A stretch of 64,000 nt of DNA from assembly GCA_917880885.1 (NCBI GenBank), contig OU862908.1, positions 49,373,819 through 49,437,818 on the forward strand, read 5' to 3'. The stretch comes from Limnephilus marmoratus. Taxonomy: Eukaryota; Arthropoda; Insecta; Trichoptera; Limnephilidae. Made by a program: the position numbers and the translations under genes. Below are positions 24,367 to 34,680 of the stretch, in pieces. Within the stretch, counting starts at the first letter, position 1. Each line of letters starts with the position of its first letter. The notes under the pieces are model-generated. The model saw only the letters and a list, made by a program, of their open reading frames with translations. It searched no databases and had not been told where the DNA came from.

Positions 24367-24424
24367 CATAGGCCCTGAGGGAAATTATTTTCCTCAAGGC
24401 CTGCTGTGTGGAGTTAATGTAAAA

Positions 24425-24667
24425 AAAAAACCTTCTCTCGGAACATCGCCTTGTACCGCAGTGGGTAGTTGGATTCATACGTCTCTCACTCCTGAATACA
24501 CTGACCCTCAGATTCCTACCCGCCCATCATACCCTTTTCTTTCCCAGAACTTCCTATCCTTCCTTCCCTAAAAACACCCTCCACACAGCATCCTCGAACA
24601 TGACATGGGCCCTGAGGGGAATTATTTTCTTCAGGGTCTCCCGTGTGAAACCAGTGCAAAAAAAGTA
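24425..24667 (+). repeat. Second 3' end of the L2/CR1-group LINE
   Basis: Directly after the poly-A of the outer LINE comes another copy of its 3' UTR: accctccacacagcatcc, then gccctgaggggaattatttt, ending in AAAAAAA at 24667. It starts with a 5'-UTR-like phrase (ccttgtaccgcagtgggtag), so it is a 5'UTR-3'UTR deletion derivative or a tandem insertion. Confidence 0.65.
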
Positions 24668-25074
24668 TAGACAAAACGCAGCCCGGTTTCATGTTAATGT
24701 ACCTACTATGTACTTTTGGAGGGCCTTCTCCAACGTAGAATAATGATTTATAGTTCTAGTGATTATGATTATGGATTATGACATATTCTTATCAGCTACT
24801 GATTTGGTAATGAATAATGCTCAGATATCCTAATATCTTCGATTTAAATCTCTTTAATTTATAACATAACATATGTAGTTGTTATTGTGGAAATGTTCTT
24901 TCCTTATCTTTATGTTATCAACAAATAAATATATTGTAATTCAAGATCAAAAATTAGCTGAATAAGAAATCATTGCAAATGTGAATGTCAAAATAGATTT
25001 ATCCAAGCATATACCAGCTCAGGGACGGATTACGCATAATAGTAAGACCCGCACTGGAAACCATACCCCAAATG

Positions 25075-25692
25075 ACCCTTGCCATAAGGTCACCCCAAGT
25101 GGTTCGCTACGATATGACTTAGCCCGGGTTTATGGAGTGAGGTTTGTCTAGGTCTTTGTTCACCTACTAAGAGACTGGTTGGGCGAGACTGTTTGATCTC
25201 TGCATCTCTTACTCTTCGCTTGTGGGCTCAACTTGCATCGCAGTGGGAGGGGTGGGTTCGTACTCCTGTACACATTAGCAATGTGTTGGTTCAGCTGGAG
25301 TGGGCTCTTGAACTAGAGCTCTTCGCGGGAAGCGGATCCTACTCCTACTCCTTTTTCAAATCAACTACTCCCAGAGAACCCGGTCCGGGACTCGAGACTC
25401 GGAGCCGGAACACGAATGCCTGCGTTCTCGTGTTCGCGATCCGAGCCACTCGCGAGTCGGAATCATTGTTCAGGTCCAGACCAGGTCCCCGGTTCGAGTT
25501 ATGGAGGCCTCCGACAAAATGCAAATCTTTCCCATCTCTAGTACCTGATCCCTGTCCCCCAGATCCCTGCCCACCCCTCATATCTTTTTCCTTCCTAGAA
25601 CTTTCCCTCCTTCCTTTCCCATAACACAGGCCTCGAGGGAATTTTTTTCCTCAAGGCCTCTTGTGTGGATCTAATGTAAATTTTTTTTTCTA
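25075..25692 (+). mobile_element. Short LINE derivative (5' UTR joined to 3' UTR), unit 1 copy
   Basis: Begins with the 5'-UTR words of the outer LINE (aaggtcaccccaagtggttcgctacg, ggtttatggagtgaggtttg) and ends with its 3' UTR (cctcgagggaatttttttcctcaaggcctc, then an A/T-rich tail) with no coding part between. A hAT-like element sits inside (25276-25540). The same composite is found at 43000-43745 in unit 2, so it is older than the duplication. Confidence 0.7.
25276..25540. mobile_element. Small hAT-like element inside LINE derivative
   Basis: Ends are TAGCAATGTG and ...CCCATCTCTA, inverted repeats of the kind TAGNGATGKG. Sequence after the right end starts with gtac, as does the 8-mer before the left end (gtacacat). 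It belongs with the elements at 32492-32785 and 43239-43603 (shared words ctactcctactcctttttcaaatc, ggaggcctcc, cccatctctagtac). Confidence 0.65.
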
Positions 25693-25699
25693 AAACGAG

Positions 25700-26340
25700 T
25701 TTTCCATTTTTCATAGATGGACAATTGCTTTCCCCTAATTGCTTATTTATTTAAATTTATTGCGACTTATTTTTTCATTTTAACCCTTATGTGTAAAGAA
25801 ACTGTATGAAAGACAAGTTCAAGCGCACTTGAAGTGCAATAACACAAAATGCGCTATACAAATATTATATTATTATTATCGAGGTCAGAATCGCTTGCGC
25901 CAAAATCAGTCTGGAAGCTCATTTTTGGTTTACTCTTTTAGTTTAGTCTATGTAGTATGTAACTTTTCAGAATGCTTTCAAATGAATGTTCTTTAATATT
26001 TTCGTGTCACTTTTCGCAGCAGTCACTATATATAACACAAATAATAATAACATTTAACATTTTCAAAAGAGCATCGACATTTTATATTACATTATATAAA
26101 ATAAAATAATATAAAATTTTTCGAATGGCAAATCCGCACCTGCACAGGCAATTGTTGTTCGTACACTGATATTATCTAAATGAATAATAATAATTATTGT
26201 ATCTTCTTGAATGCAGTTCGAAAGTTCAATGGTCCGTCTATTTTTCTCCGTTAGTTTGTTTTTTAATACACTAAACTTATGTAAAAAAAATTAAACGAAA
26301 AAAAAAGAAAAGAACAAACCATATACCAAAAATACAATTT
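25700..26340. other. Flank shared with 43750-45010, no gene seen
   Basis: AT-rich DNA alignable with unit 2 (for example atgaaagacaagttcaa at about 25806 with 44263, and aatccgcacctgcacaggca at about 26130 with 44562). No coding signal. Confidence 0.6.
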
Positions 26341-26454
26341 TTTTGTTTACCTTCGTGGTAGAGCGGTTAACTTCTTGATTCGGAGAAAAAATTATACATA
26401 CAGGGTAAAAATAAAAAAGTGGTTGAAAAAGAACTTGTTTCATTCTGTAAAATT

Positions 26455-26524
26455 TAATTAAGGGATTCAAACCCGCGACCTTCGGCTTGTGAGTCAGAGC
26501 ATCACCCCTCGACCACGGAGGCAA
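26455..26524 (-). repeat. tRNA-derived SINE head
   Basis: On the minus strand GCCTCCGTGGTCGAGGGGTG resembles a pol III A-box region and GCGGGTTTGAATCCC a B box, about 50 bases apart. The 3' body is short. It sits at the junction between the two duplicated units. A relative with the same head is at 51130-51185 (-). Confidence 0.6.
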
Positions 26525-26582
26525 TTATTAATCATATTTAGGTGTAAAATTGATAAGCTTGGTGTTATTTCCACATATCTGA

Positions 26583-26588
26583 TTTATT
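26583..26588 (-). terminator. Polyadenylation signal AATAAA of glucanase gene 2
   Basis: AATAAA on the minus strand, about 90 bases after the stop codon, conserved with copy 1. Confidence 0.7.
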
Positions 26589-26678
26589 TTAAAAGCGGTA
26601 TTTACATTGGTTTGATTGTTTTTACAGAAATTGAAAAGAATTGTGTTGGTTTGAGATAAATGCAATCGATTGCATTAT

Positions 26679-29600
26679 TTACAAAGCCCAGACACGGACA
26701 TAGTCGACCTGCATGGCAGCTTCGTTATTTTCATTAAGTTGCCAGGTTGGTAGCCACCTATCCCTCTGTGACCAGAAGTCTCTCATAACCTGAAATGTAA
26801 ATAAAATAAGTTAAAATAAGTGAAAAATTCTCCGATGGCTTTTTTGATTATATCCACCGATTTAGTGATTGATGGATTGAAGCGACCAAGAGTGTCGATT
26901 TTTTTTCCATTTACTTAAAAACATTTTTTAAATCGTTAAACAAAGAATCTAGTCAGAAATTATACCGTGAGAACCAAAGCGGATCTCAATAGTTACGGTA
27001 ATCTATTAATACAATAATCTGAGTGTGTTTAAATACTTTATTGTTAGTTCAGCATCAAGTTCTAAATGTAAGTTTGTAGAATAATTAGACATTTTGGTTA
27101 CCGTTGGTGAGTTGTTGCTCCACGGTTTGGGATCTGGGTTTTGCGCGTCATCGGGGAAGAAGGCAGTTCCTCCAATAGCCACGTTAATAAGAAGGTAGAA
27201 TTCCTGATCAAAGGGGGCCATTTTGGATCCGAACCTCCAGGGGTTCAAAACTCCAGGAGCGTTGGCCGCGAAGTTACCGTGCTGCCAGAATCCACCGTCT
27301 GGGGGAGCAATGAATCCGATCTCTACTCCATCAATGCTGAACCTAAGGAAGTCTGAAAGCATTCAAAACGTTATATTACAAATATGTTGGAGGTATTGCT
27401 AATTAATTTGTCGTAAATGGTGGTAAACTCGTATTTGTTTGTTGTGTGCTCAACCTGAAATGTATTTTATTTAGATTTTAAACAGTGTGAATATCGATGA
27501 TGAGGTTTGTTGTTAGATTTTCGAGATGCGATGCTGATGCTAATATTTAAAAACATTTAGTGTACCTGGGGTCCAGTCCACCTGGTACCTCCTGAATCCA
27601 GCGTTGAAGCCGGGAACCTCGTTCCTCTCCCAGTGAGCACTAGGCCAACCGTTAAGATTGCCATAAGGTCCGAAGTGCAGGGTGGATCCAACACTTTCAA
27701 CACCGATGTTCCTTCCTCCCTGAACCAGATTTCTGTTTCCTCGGGACTCAGCGATGTCGATTTCTCCAGAAGAAGGCCAGACTCCGTACGCGTTGCGAGT
27801 GGGCATCATCCAAAGAGCTGAGAATAGTTAGAAAGTTAGTAAAGCTAGAAGAATAATAATCATTTAATTTATTCTCAAACAGCGTAGTCTGTTAGTTTTG
27901 TTCAATAAATTGGTTGATTGTGATTTCTTACCAGGCCAAATCCAATCTCCAGAAGGCATCTTAGCGGAAATCTCGATCCTTCCATAACGGAAGTTGAAGG
28001 ATTCGACGGTGCGAAGGCGAGCACTTTTGGTGGGGTTCAGGTAGTTTTCAGAGTTTCCGGTACGAGAGCAGCCCCAGTCAGTTGGGTTGGTGCAACTAAA
28101 ATCATCAACAGCTACAGTTAATTCTCTTTAATTATTAGTTAACATTTATTAGGTTTCCTTTGTGTTTATCCTGATATCCGAAAGGTAAAATAATTTTTGG
28201 TTTGTTTATGTTTTGAGAAAAAATATTCGTTGACTTCGAATTTATAGACATTGCATTATTATTAGTTAATATTTATTATGTTATTGAATATTAAAGTATT
28301 AACATCGATTTTATCAGATGCTTGTCTGATATATGAATGCAACATAAATAATACGCACCCTCTACTTGCTGGTGAAAGTAATTCTTTCCGAGCAGGTTTT
28401 GAAAACCTGAAGTTAAATTAATTTCATTTACCATAAAGGTTTGTTGGACTCACATTTCATTAGGGCTTCCGCCGTTGACGTCCAGGGTTCCATAGGTGAG
28501 GAAGTCTTCTCCGAACTGGTCGGAGAGAAGGGAAGGCTTTATGACGAGTTTTCCGTCCTGGGTGAAGCTGTTGGTTCTGTTATTGTTGTACCATTGGAAC
28601 TCCCAGTTCTATAGTAATAAGTAAACACTTGTTAACATTAACCCCCTTTCGACAGTTCAGAACCCCTGAAACTTCTGAGTCTATGAGTACCAACTCGAAA
28701 AGTTCCACAAATTGCACCAGTTCCCCTCTCCACTTCAAATTCTAATTTAAACGTACCTACACTCTCACATAACTTGTTTAGTCAACTTTAAAAAACATTA
28801 TTCATTTCAATGATTTCTGACACATAATTAACCCCTGTGTAAGCACTCACACCAAATGTATTATAAGGTACGAATATTTCTACAATCAAAATTTTTATTA
28901 TTTGAAACCGGTGTACTTTAATCTACCATGCACTCATTTTTTCTGATATCATTGTGTTAACCAAACACAATTAGAGTATTAGATTGAAAGCTACTTTACA
29001 CAGCATTCTTAATGATCTCGAATACGACTTTCATTATTTAAATAGCAAAAAGAGGGTAACATCGTTATGTTTGGTATGTGGTGATTCTTTGAAATAACCT
29101 GTCGTGGTAACGTCATGCGATAATGCGATCTATAATAAGCTACTTTAGAGTTTATTATCGCAAGACGTTACTGCGCCAGATGTAACCTTGTTATTCCAAA
29201 GGTCGTTATTATGGTACTTTACAAAACGTATTGAGCGATTCGTTACCATTATACGCCAAATTTACCCACATTTCGTAAAATATTAAAATTATTTTTTGAT
29301 ACGGTAAGCAAGTGGCAACAGTGCTATCTTTTGATTAAAATTCTAAGATTACAAAAAAACCACTTGAGAGTTTAATTGTTGATCTACCGCAATTCTTAAT
29401 CATGCAAGACAAATAATAATTTTTTAAATTTTGTTATTACTTTATTTGTTTATTTAATGCCCAGAGGGCTTTTATATGTTTGTTAGTACAATTAATTCAT
29501 GACAGATAATTTTTAAACAGATAAAGAAATAATAAAAATAAAATTAGAAAAAAATTAACATAAAAATACAGCGATATGATAGGTTTTCAAAAATACAGAT

Positions 29601-31046
29601 ATGTTTAGGAATAGTTTTGGAATAAGTTTTTTTACAAGATCCACAAAATTCGCCAAGTTGATGTTAAATATGACAACATCACTTATGTACTGATTTCCCA
29701 TAGTGTGAAATCGTTGTATCGGAGAGTTTGATTGTTAAAATCATTCATTGTTTGTGAATATTAAAAAAAAATATGGTAGGTGTTAGAAATAGTGTATATA
29801 TTATCCATGAATTGAGATTTGATTGATTATTATAATCTTTATTTATACTTTAAAAATTCACTGTCATTGTGGGTGTGATTGAAAGATAACGTTATTCATG
29901 AAATTCTGTAATAATACCCTATTCTAACATAATATTTTGTTTGAGATTTAAAAAAAAAAAAATTGTAAAGTGTTTTGCTTATTCGAAATTAATTACATGC
30001 GCTGTTTCAAAAGCATTTAAGAGGAATAAATTATTCTTATAAAAACGCTGGCGGTTGCGTTTTGACAATACATATGTCCGAATGTGGCGTTATTAATAAT
30101 TAATTATGCAGCAGTCTATTTGAGAATATTGGATAAAGGAAGTAATTAGAATGCCATATTTACTGAGCTTTTCAACACTATAATACCTACTTGCTTGAAG
30201 ATAGTTTGAAAAAAAAATGAGATAGTGACGTTTCTTCGGACCAATTGTATAATTCGTTATTTGAATTAAAAATAAACACATAAAAAATATAAGCTTTAAA
30301 ATTTAATAGGGAGGTTTTTAAGCACCTACTTACAAATATTGTGAATTCGGATATAAAAGTTTGGTTTTTATTTATAAAATAAGAGATAATTAGAAATGTA
30401 CTGATTTTGAACGCGGTCTACTGTTCATATCAGAAGTACTAGTGGTGGTAGTATGTTATCTATTTTTGTAGGCCAAAGGAAAGGTTTTTTTTTATTTCAA
30501 ATGTTAGAATTATTGTAATGCAGCTGCAACTCGATATTATAAAATACACAATTATTTTGTTTTAAATTAACCGAATAATGTCCAAAATCTTTTGCAGTTG
30601 TTAGGCTGTAACCAAATTACCACTAACCAAACAATTTGTTTAATATATTCATATCGTTTTTTTTAATGGATTTTTGGATAGGGCCAATTGTCAAAATTAA
30701 CTGCTACTTTGAACATAAACAAACTTCAACCAATCCAGAAAATTATGTACGAAAGAGATCGGCAGTCATCTCTATACAGGGAGGTTTTGATGCGTGTCGT
30801 ATTTGGGTACTGGTAAAGAAATAAAGTACTTACTCCGCCTCCGGCGAGGGTGTTCTCGTGCTGCCACCTGTACTGGTCGAAGTAGTCGAAGTTGTCCTCG
30901 AAGATGAGCTCTCCGGCACAGACCTCGGCGGGCGCGTGGGTGCCGCTGGCGGTGGTCGCGGTGGGCTCACACGCCTTGCCAGGCACTCTGGCGTAGCACA
31001 CTGCCGCGAGGGCTACTACCAACGTCAATTGCATCAAGCCTCTCAT
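26679..31046 (-). CDS. GH16 endo-beta-1,3-glucanase (laminarinase-like), copy 2
   Basis: Coding exons on the minus strand are 31046-30834, 28608-28454, 28095-27932, 27817-27566, 27352-27102 and 26789-26679. Each has the same length and phase as in copy 1, again 381 residues, with the same 19-residue signal peptide. The catalytic loop is GEIDIAESRG, keeping E196, D198 and E201, so the enzyme should be active and secreted. By hand alignment the two proteins differ at about 39 positions, distributed 2, 8, 4, 12, 10 and 3 over exons 1-6; exon 4, which holds the active site, has the most. No stop, frameshift or damaged splice site is visible, so both copies appear to be under selection. The start follows an acceptor 7 bases upstream; an ATG at 31064 in the same frame lies in the intron. 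The enclosing intron is shorter than in copy 1. Confidence 0.9.
28630..30820. other. Intron of glucanase 2 before exon 2, no gene seen
   Basis: AT-rich intron alignable with parts of 6120-10770, without the MITE and the hAT element of copy 1. The only insertion seen is the LINE tail at about 29411-29740. Confidence 0.6.
29411..29740 (-). mobile_element. 5'-truncated LINE tail in glucanase 2 intron
   Basis: In minus orientation, a short C-terminal-like reading (TLWEISTISDVV, then LANFVDLVKKLIP) is followed by A-rich sequence, seen on the plus strand as ttgttattactttatttgtttattt. The matching intron position in copy 1 (about 9660-9730) lacks it. Clade not determined. Confidence 0.5.
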
Positions 31047-31194
31047 TTTTATGCTGGAAAACAATAAATCATTTAAATAACACCCTACTTAGGGCCAGTT
31101 GTTTTACAGAAATTCAAATGTAATATTGTCATCAATTGGCCATTCTACTTTTTTTTAGTGCCATTTTACTTGTTTTACATTTGATAGATTTTTT

Positions 31195-31700
31195 TACATT
31201 AACTCCACCCAGGAGGCTCTGAGAAAATAATTCCTTGCCAAATGAATCAATTACGCTAGTCCACCGGAGCATCTTCCATTAAAATTCCGACAGAACAAGG
31301 ATCCCCACATCCCACTCAACGTCTGTGCTCTAAATATTGCAATCCGTTTGTTCCTACAGGATAATCAATCAAATGGACCGCCCGATTTTACACAGGGGCG
31401 AAGGTTTTTATCAGTAATTTTGGGGCTCCAGATCGGAGGTGGCTTCAAAATTCAACCATGAATCAAATCAATCAATTCAATTACGATTTGTACGGGCTTT
31501 GCAATTGTGTACTATTAAGGTGTCTGCGGGCCCTGTACAGTACGCTCAGCTTCTGAGAGGCTAGCCTGGAGTCGTTTATTTCTTGAGCTGGTCATATAAG
31601 AACTACGAGTATATCCCCATTAAAAGCCGATTTTAGGAGCGATTTAGCTGTCTATTAAATTGTAACAAGCTGTCAAGCAATACGAATGTTATCCACTTCT
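31195..31700 (-). mobile_element. Old L2/CR1-group LINE fragment, unit 2 copy
   Basis: Antisense to the LINE C-terminal region and 3' UTR. The 3' end word (aggaggctctgagaaaataattcc) is at 31213-31237, and the stretch ggaccgcccgattttacaca ... cctgtacagtacgctcag matches the reverse complement of 23830-24000. It is shared with unit 1 (11100-12600), so it is older than the duplication. Confidence 0.7.
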
Positions 31701-32491
31701 GCTGATTACTGTTTGTTCCGGCATTTCGGTTCCAACAAAACAGAGATCCGGAAACGCAATATTTGACAAAGGGTAAAATAATAATTTTGAGTGGGGGTGA
31801 GATTTCCATCACTTGAGCGAAGAGAGTCAGTCAATTTTTTTGAAACAACTCATCCTTACACAGTGGAGTAAACACATCATTGTTTAAAAGGTAAAAATAC
31901 GTGATTTTTTACTATATGTAAGTGTAAAAATATTAAAGTAATATTTATTTGAAGACAGGTTATATTGTGCATTTTTATTATAATTTGGAGATCAGGGCGT
32001 ACAAAAAAATGTTAATCAGTTTGAACTGAAAATCTTTTAACACAAATTAGTCTAACATACTAATTTAAATATTATCTAACGTATTTCAATTTTATCACTC
32101 TTATCAGAAACGGATACATACATTGTTTTTTGTTAGTGGGATTAAAATATTATTACTAAATGAAGATTCTATAAAATGATTAGTGCATTTACAGCAATAT
32201 AAATAAAATAAAAAATACTAACCAACCGTCAAATAATAAGAGTAACATTGTTGATTCTAAATTTAAATAACAGTTTGCACTTCTGAACTGTCAATAACTT
32301 TGTACAATTGTTACATTTTCTTTATCTAACGATAGAAAAAAAATTAACACATTTTAAAGTACAGAATAATTTAAAAACCTTTTGCGAAATTTCAATTGCA
32401 TTACGTAATTACTATCGGAATCAATAGCGGTTTTTATCACGGATGCATAATATTGTTATTATTACAAACGAGCACACGCCGTTGTACGTAG

Positions 32492-32785
32492 TAGAGATGG
32501 GTAATTTTTGCATTTTTCCGGAGGCCTCCGAGACGTGCTTCCCTTTAAAAGTACTCGAGTTCTAGGGGCAGGTCCCGGGTCTGAGTTTTTATGTGCGGAG
32601 TGAGCACTGAGTGCTGTTGCGGCGCACCGAGCTGGGCTCACGAGTTCGAAGAACTCGGAGTCAGGACCTGCTCCTAGAATCCGCACAAGAACTCGGAGCG
32701 CTCTCTTGAAGTAGTCGATTTGAAAAAGGAGTAGGAGTAGGACCCGAGTACACGTGCCCATTCCGGGTGAACCGACATATCGCTA
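32492..32785. mobile_element. Non-autonomous hAT-like element (294 bp)
   Basis: GC-rich insertion in an AT-rich region. Ends are TAGAGATGGG at the left and, as reverse complement, TAGCGATATG at the right. Near-perfect 8-bp target duplication gtacgtag / gtacgaag (32484-32491 and 32786-32793). The matching site in unit 1 (about 14013-14030) is empty, so the insertion followed the duplication. No transposase. Confidence 0.75.
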
Positions 32786-33125
32786 GTACGAAGTAGTCGG
32801 TATTATAAGCACATTCAGGTATTCCCCAGGTGAAACAATAATAATAATAAATATTCACAAGGTTAAACTTTTTCTATCTATTTTATGCACTCAGTAAAAT
32901 AAAGACATTATATTGAATCATACAAATGACAACAGAAATAAATGTAAATATTTCTGTTCGTGAAATTTATCAAAGTTCTCACGATAAATAAGTTGATAAT
33001 TAAAAATACATAAAAATGTTTATGTTGGTTTCAATTTTAGGTTACTACTTTTCAACAATAATATTTTTATTTTGCATATACATGAAGATTTCACATAAAA
33101 TATGATATTAATTTGGTGTACTGAC

Positions 33126-33156
33126 CTGTTGTCCAACTTCTCGGGTCGGAACTACG
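33126..33156 (-). other. Untranslated leader exon of glucanase 2 (5' end approximate)
   Basis: The same ...GGACAACAG / GTCAG donor as in copy 1 (donor at 33125-33119). The neighbouring minus-strand open frame of 73 codons (33329-33108) runs through this exon into the intron and is not conserved as protein in copy 1. Confidence 0.6.
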
Positions 33157-33178
33157 AATCCAAACCAGAATCTTTCAT

Positions 33179-33185
33179 TTATATA
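33179..33185 (-). promoter_or_regulatory. TATA box of glucanase 2
   Basis: TATATAA on the minus strand at the same distance from the leader donor as in copy 1. The whole interval from TATA to donor differs at only about one base between copies. Confidence 0.6.
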
Positions 33186-33808
33186 CTTCAATCGAATACA
33201 AAGATAGAAGTTATAATCTGAAATCTGCGATGCAGGTAACCGATCTTTTTTAAGATATGCATCTATTGTCTCTATCAAGATATATTTATCTTTAATCTCT
33301 GGCAAGATAATATCTATCATCTCTAGCACGTACTTATTATAAGATACTCGTATTAATAACTTAATTAATACATTAAGATATTATCTCCAGCAAGATATTA
33401 TCTCTAGCAAGATATACATACAAGCAATACCCTATAGAAATAATCAGCGGAGTCATGTATGTTAGTACATATATATATATAGCATATAGCAGAACTCGTT
33501 CCTAACAGGAAAACCTTTAGGCAGGGGCTAGGAATTCTGAAACCTCGACTTTTTCAATTCAAGACATGAGTTACAAAATTTTCGATTCCTGGGATCGAAA
33601 CTATTACTGTCTTCTTTTAATAGGTTTAAAAGATTTTTTTATGAATAAAAAAGCTTAAGCGTGCAAATTAAAACTGTTAATTTTCACCGTTGTTGTGTAA
33701 TTTTTATTTATTGAATTAACACGTATGAGATAACGTAGAAATCTAAATAAAAAACGGAATTCCCTACGTTTTTACTGTTGACGGTAGTTTATAAGGCAGT
33801 TTATTTAT

Positions 33809-34310
33809 ACTAGGGTTGTCCGTAAAATAAGGTCTCCAAGGTGCTGCAGTCGCTAAAAACAATTTTACGCGAAATCTTTTAACACTAGCGTGTCGCCTGG
33901 TTTCCCCTTGCCAAATCCCCACCACGATGTAACCTCTGTGACGCTTAGTCTCGGTGTGGTAGCCGTTCGCGATGGCGCTTTTACTCGTCGCATCCGCCAG
34001 GTGTGAGTTACGCTCTGTAATTCATTTTTAAACTTTGCTTCGGCGAATCTGAATAAAGCCACTGGGATTGTTCCTTTGTGTGAGGTATCGTGTAGTGTTT
34101 CCGGGACTCATCGCCAGTCACAATTGAATCCAAGAATTCTTCGCAATCGATGTCGTAGCACTCAAGGAATTCGCCGGCTGCTTCAGCCCGTTGTTGTTTG
34201 TGATTTTCGGTGAGCATTTTGGGATCCACCTTGGGCAGACTTTGTGGTCTCCCAAATGTTCTGTCAAAATCTTGTCAATACTGGTCTTACTGACATCAGG
34301 GATCATATCA
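33809..34310 (-). pseudogene. Decayed mariner-type transposase fragment
   Basis: On the minus strand two overlapping frames give pieces typical of mariner transposases: SKTSIDKILTEHLG, then PKMLTENHKQQR, FLECYDIDCEEFLDSIVTGD and HYTIPHTKEQS. The catalytic IVTGDE block (first Asp of the D,D34D triad) is visible; the later Asp residues are not. The likely transposon end ctagggttgtccgtaaaata follows a TA at 33808-33809. It is frameshifted and truncated, and absent from unit 1. Confidence 0.75.
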
Positions 34311-34317
34311 CAGAGCT

Positions 34318-34680
34318 CCCGAAGGCTTGAGAAATATATTGAAAATAACCCCGAAAACTGGCCTCATGAATTCGGGTGCTAAACGATTGGCATAATAGGA
34401 CTGCATCTAGGTATTTTATATTACAGAAATCAATCGCACACAAATGGTTCTGGAAGAAATCACACCACTAAATACCATATTATTAATTTTGCACGAATCA
34501 GTCAATTCAGTTAAAAATAAAACTCCGTGATAAATTCCAAAGAAAAGTTTAAAACCCGGTCGCCGAGAAATTTGAACAATATGTAGGCATTTTACCAAAA
34601 TGTTGCCATTACTGTCGCTGTTACTCCCCCGAATATCGAGGGAAAAGGAATTCTGCACCTCAGTCTAATAATACCAAATT
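34318..34680 (+). other. Duplicated flank block with decayed reading frame
   Basis: Matches 15040-15300 of unit 1, including the start of the unidentified RLEKYIENNPEN frame, which here stops after about 20 codons. Nothing else is recognised in it. Confidence 0.5.

Larger units (their letters stand above)
15640..24420 (+). mobile_element. L2/CR1-group LINE, near full length, interrupted by nested insertion
   Basis: The outer element of a nest. It has a GC-rich 5' UTR with duplicated segments (the block ggtgacttagcaggggtgcccgg occurs near 15712 and 15908), an ORF2 from about 16380, and a 3' UTR ending in the palindromic word gccctgagggaaattatttt and an A-run at 24420. ORF2 stops at 17780 and resumes at 22833: removing 17781-22830 joins gtactccatg to ttttacgagg in frame (EVLHV/LRGLDV). 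The insertion is absent from unit 2, where the flank runs straight through. Clade (L2, Kiri or CR1) is not resolved. Confidence 0.85.
4021..26400. repeat. Tandem segmental duplication, unit 1
   Basis: This unit aligns block by block with 26570-45110. Matching anchors are the 3' flank (4029 with 26570), all six glucanase exons, the leader exon (14398 with 33126), a block at 15040-15250 with 34320-34545, a block at 15315-15650 with 42230-42560, flank 24670-25080 with 42590-43000, and the block ending in tggtagagcggttaacttct (about 26355 with 45070). Most of the length difference comes from insertions private to each unit. The breakpoints lie near 4021, 26400-26570 and 45110. Confidence 0.85.

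Noticed and set aside
33108..33329. A 73-codon minus-strand frame over the glucanase 2 leader exon
   Set aside because: It runs past the conserved donor into the intron, and the matching region of unit 1 does not keep the frame.
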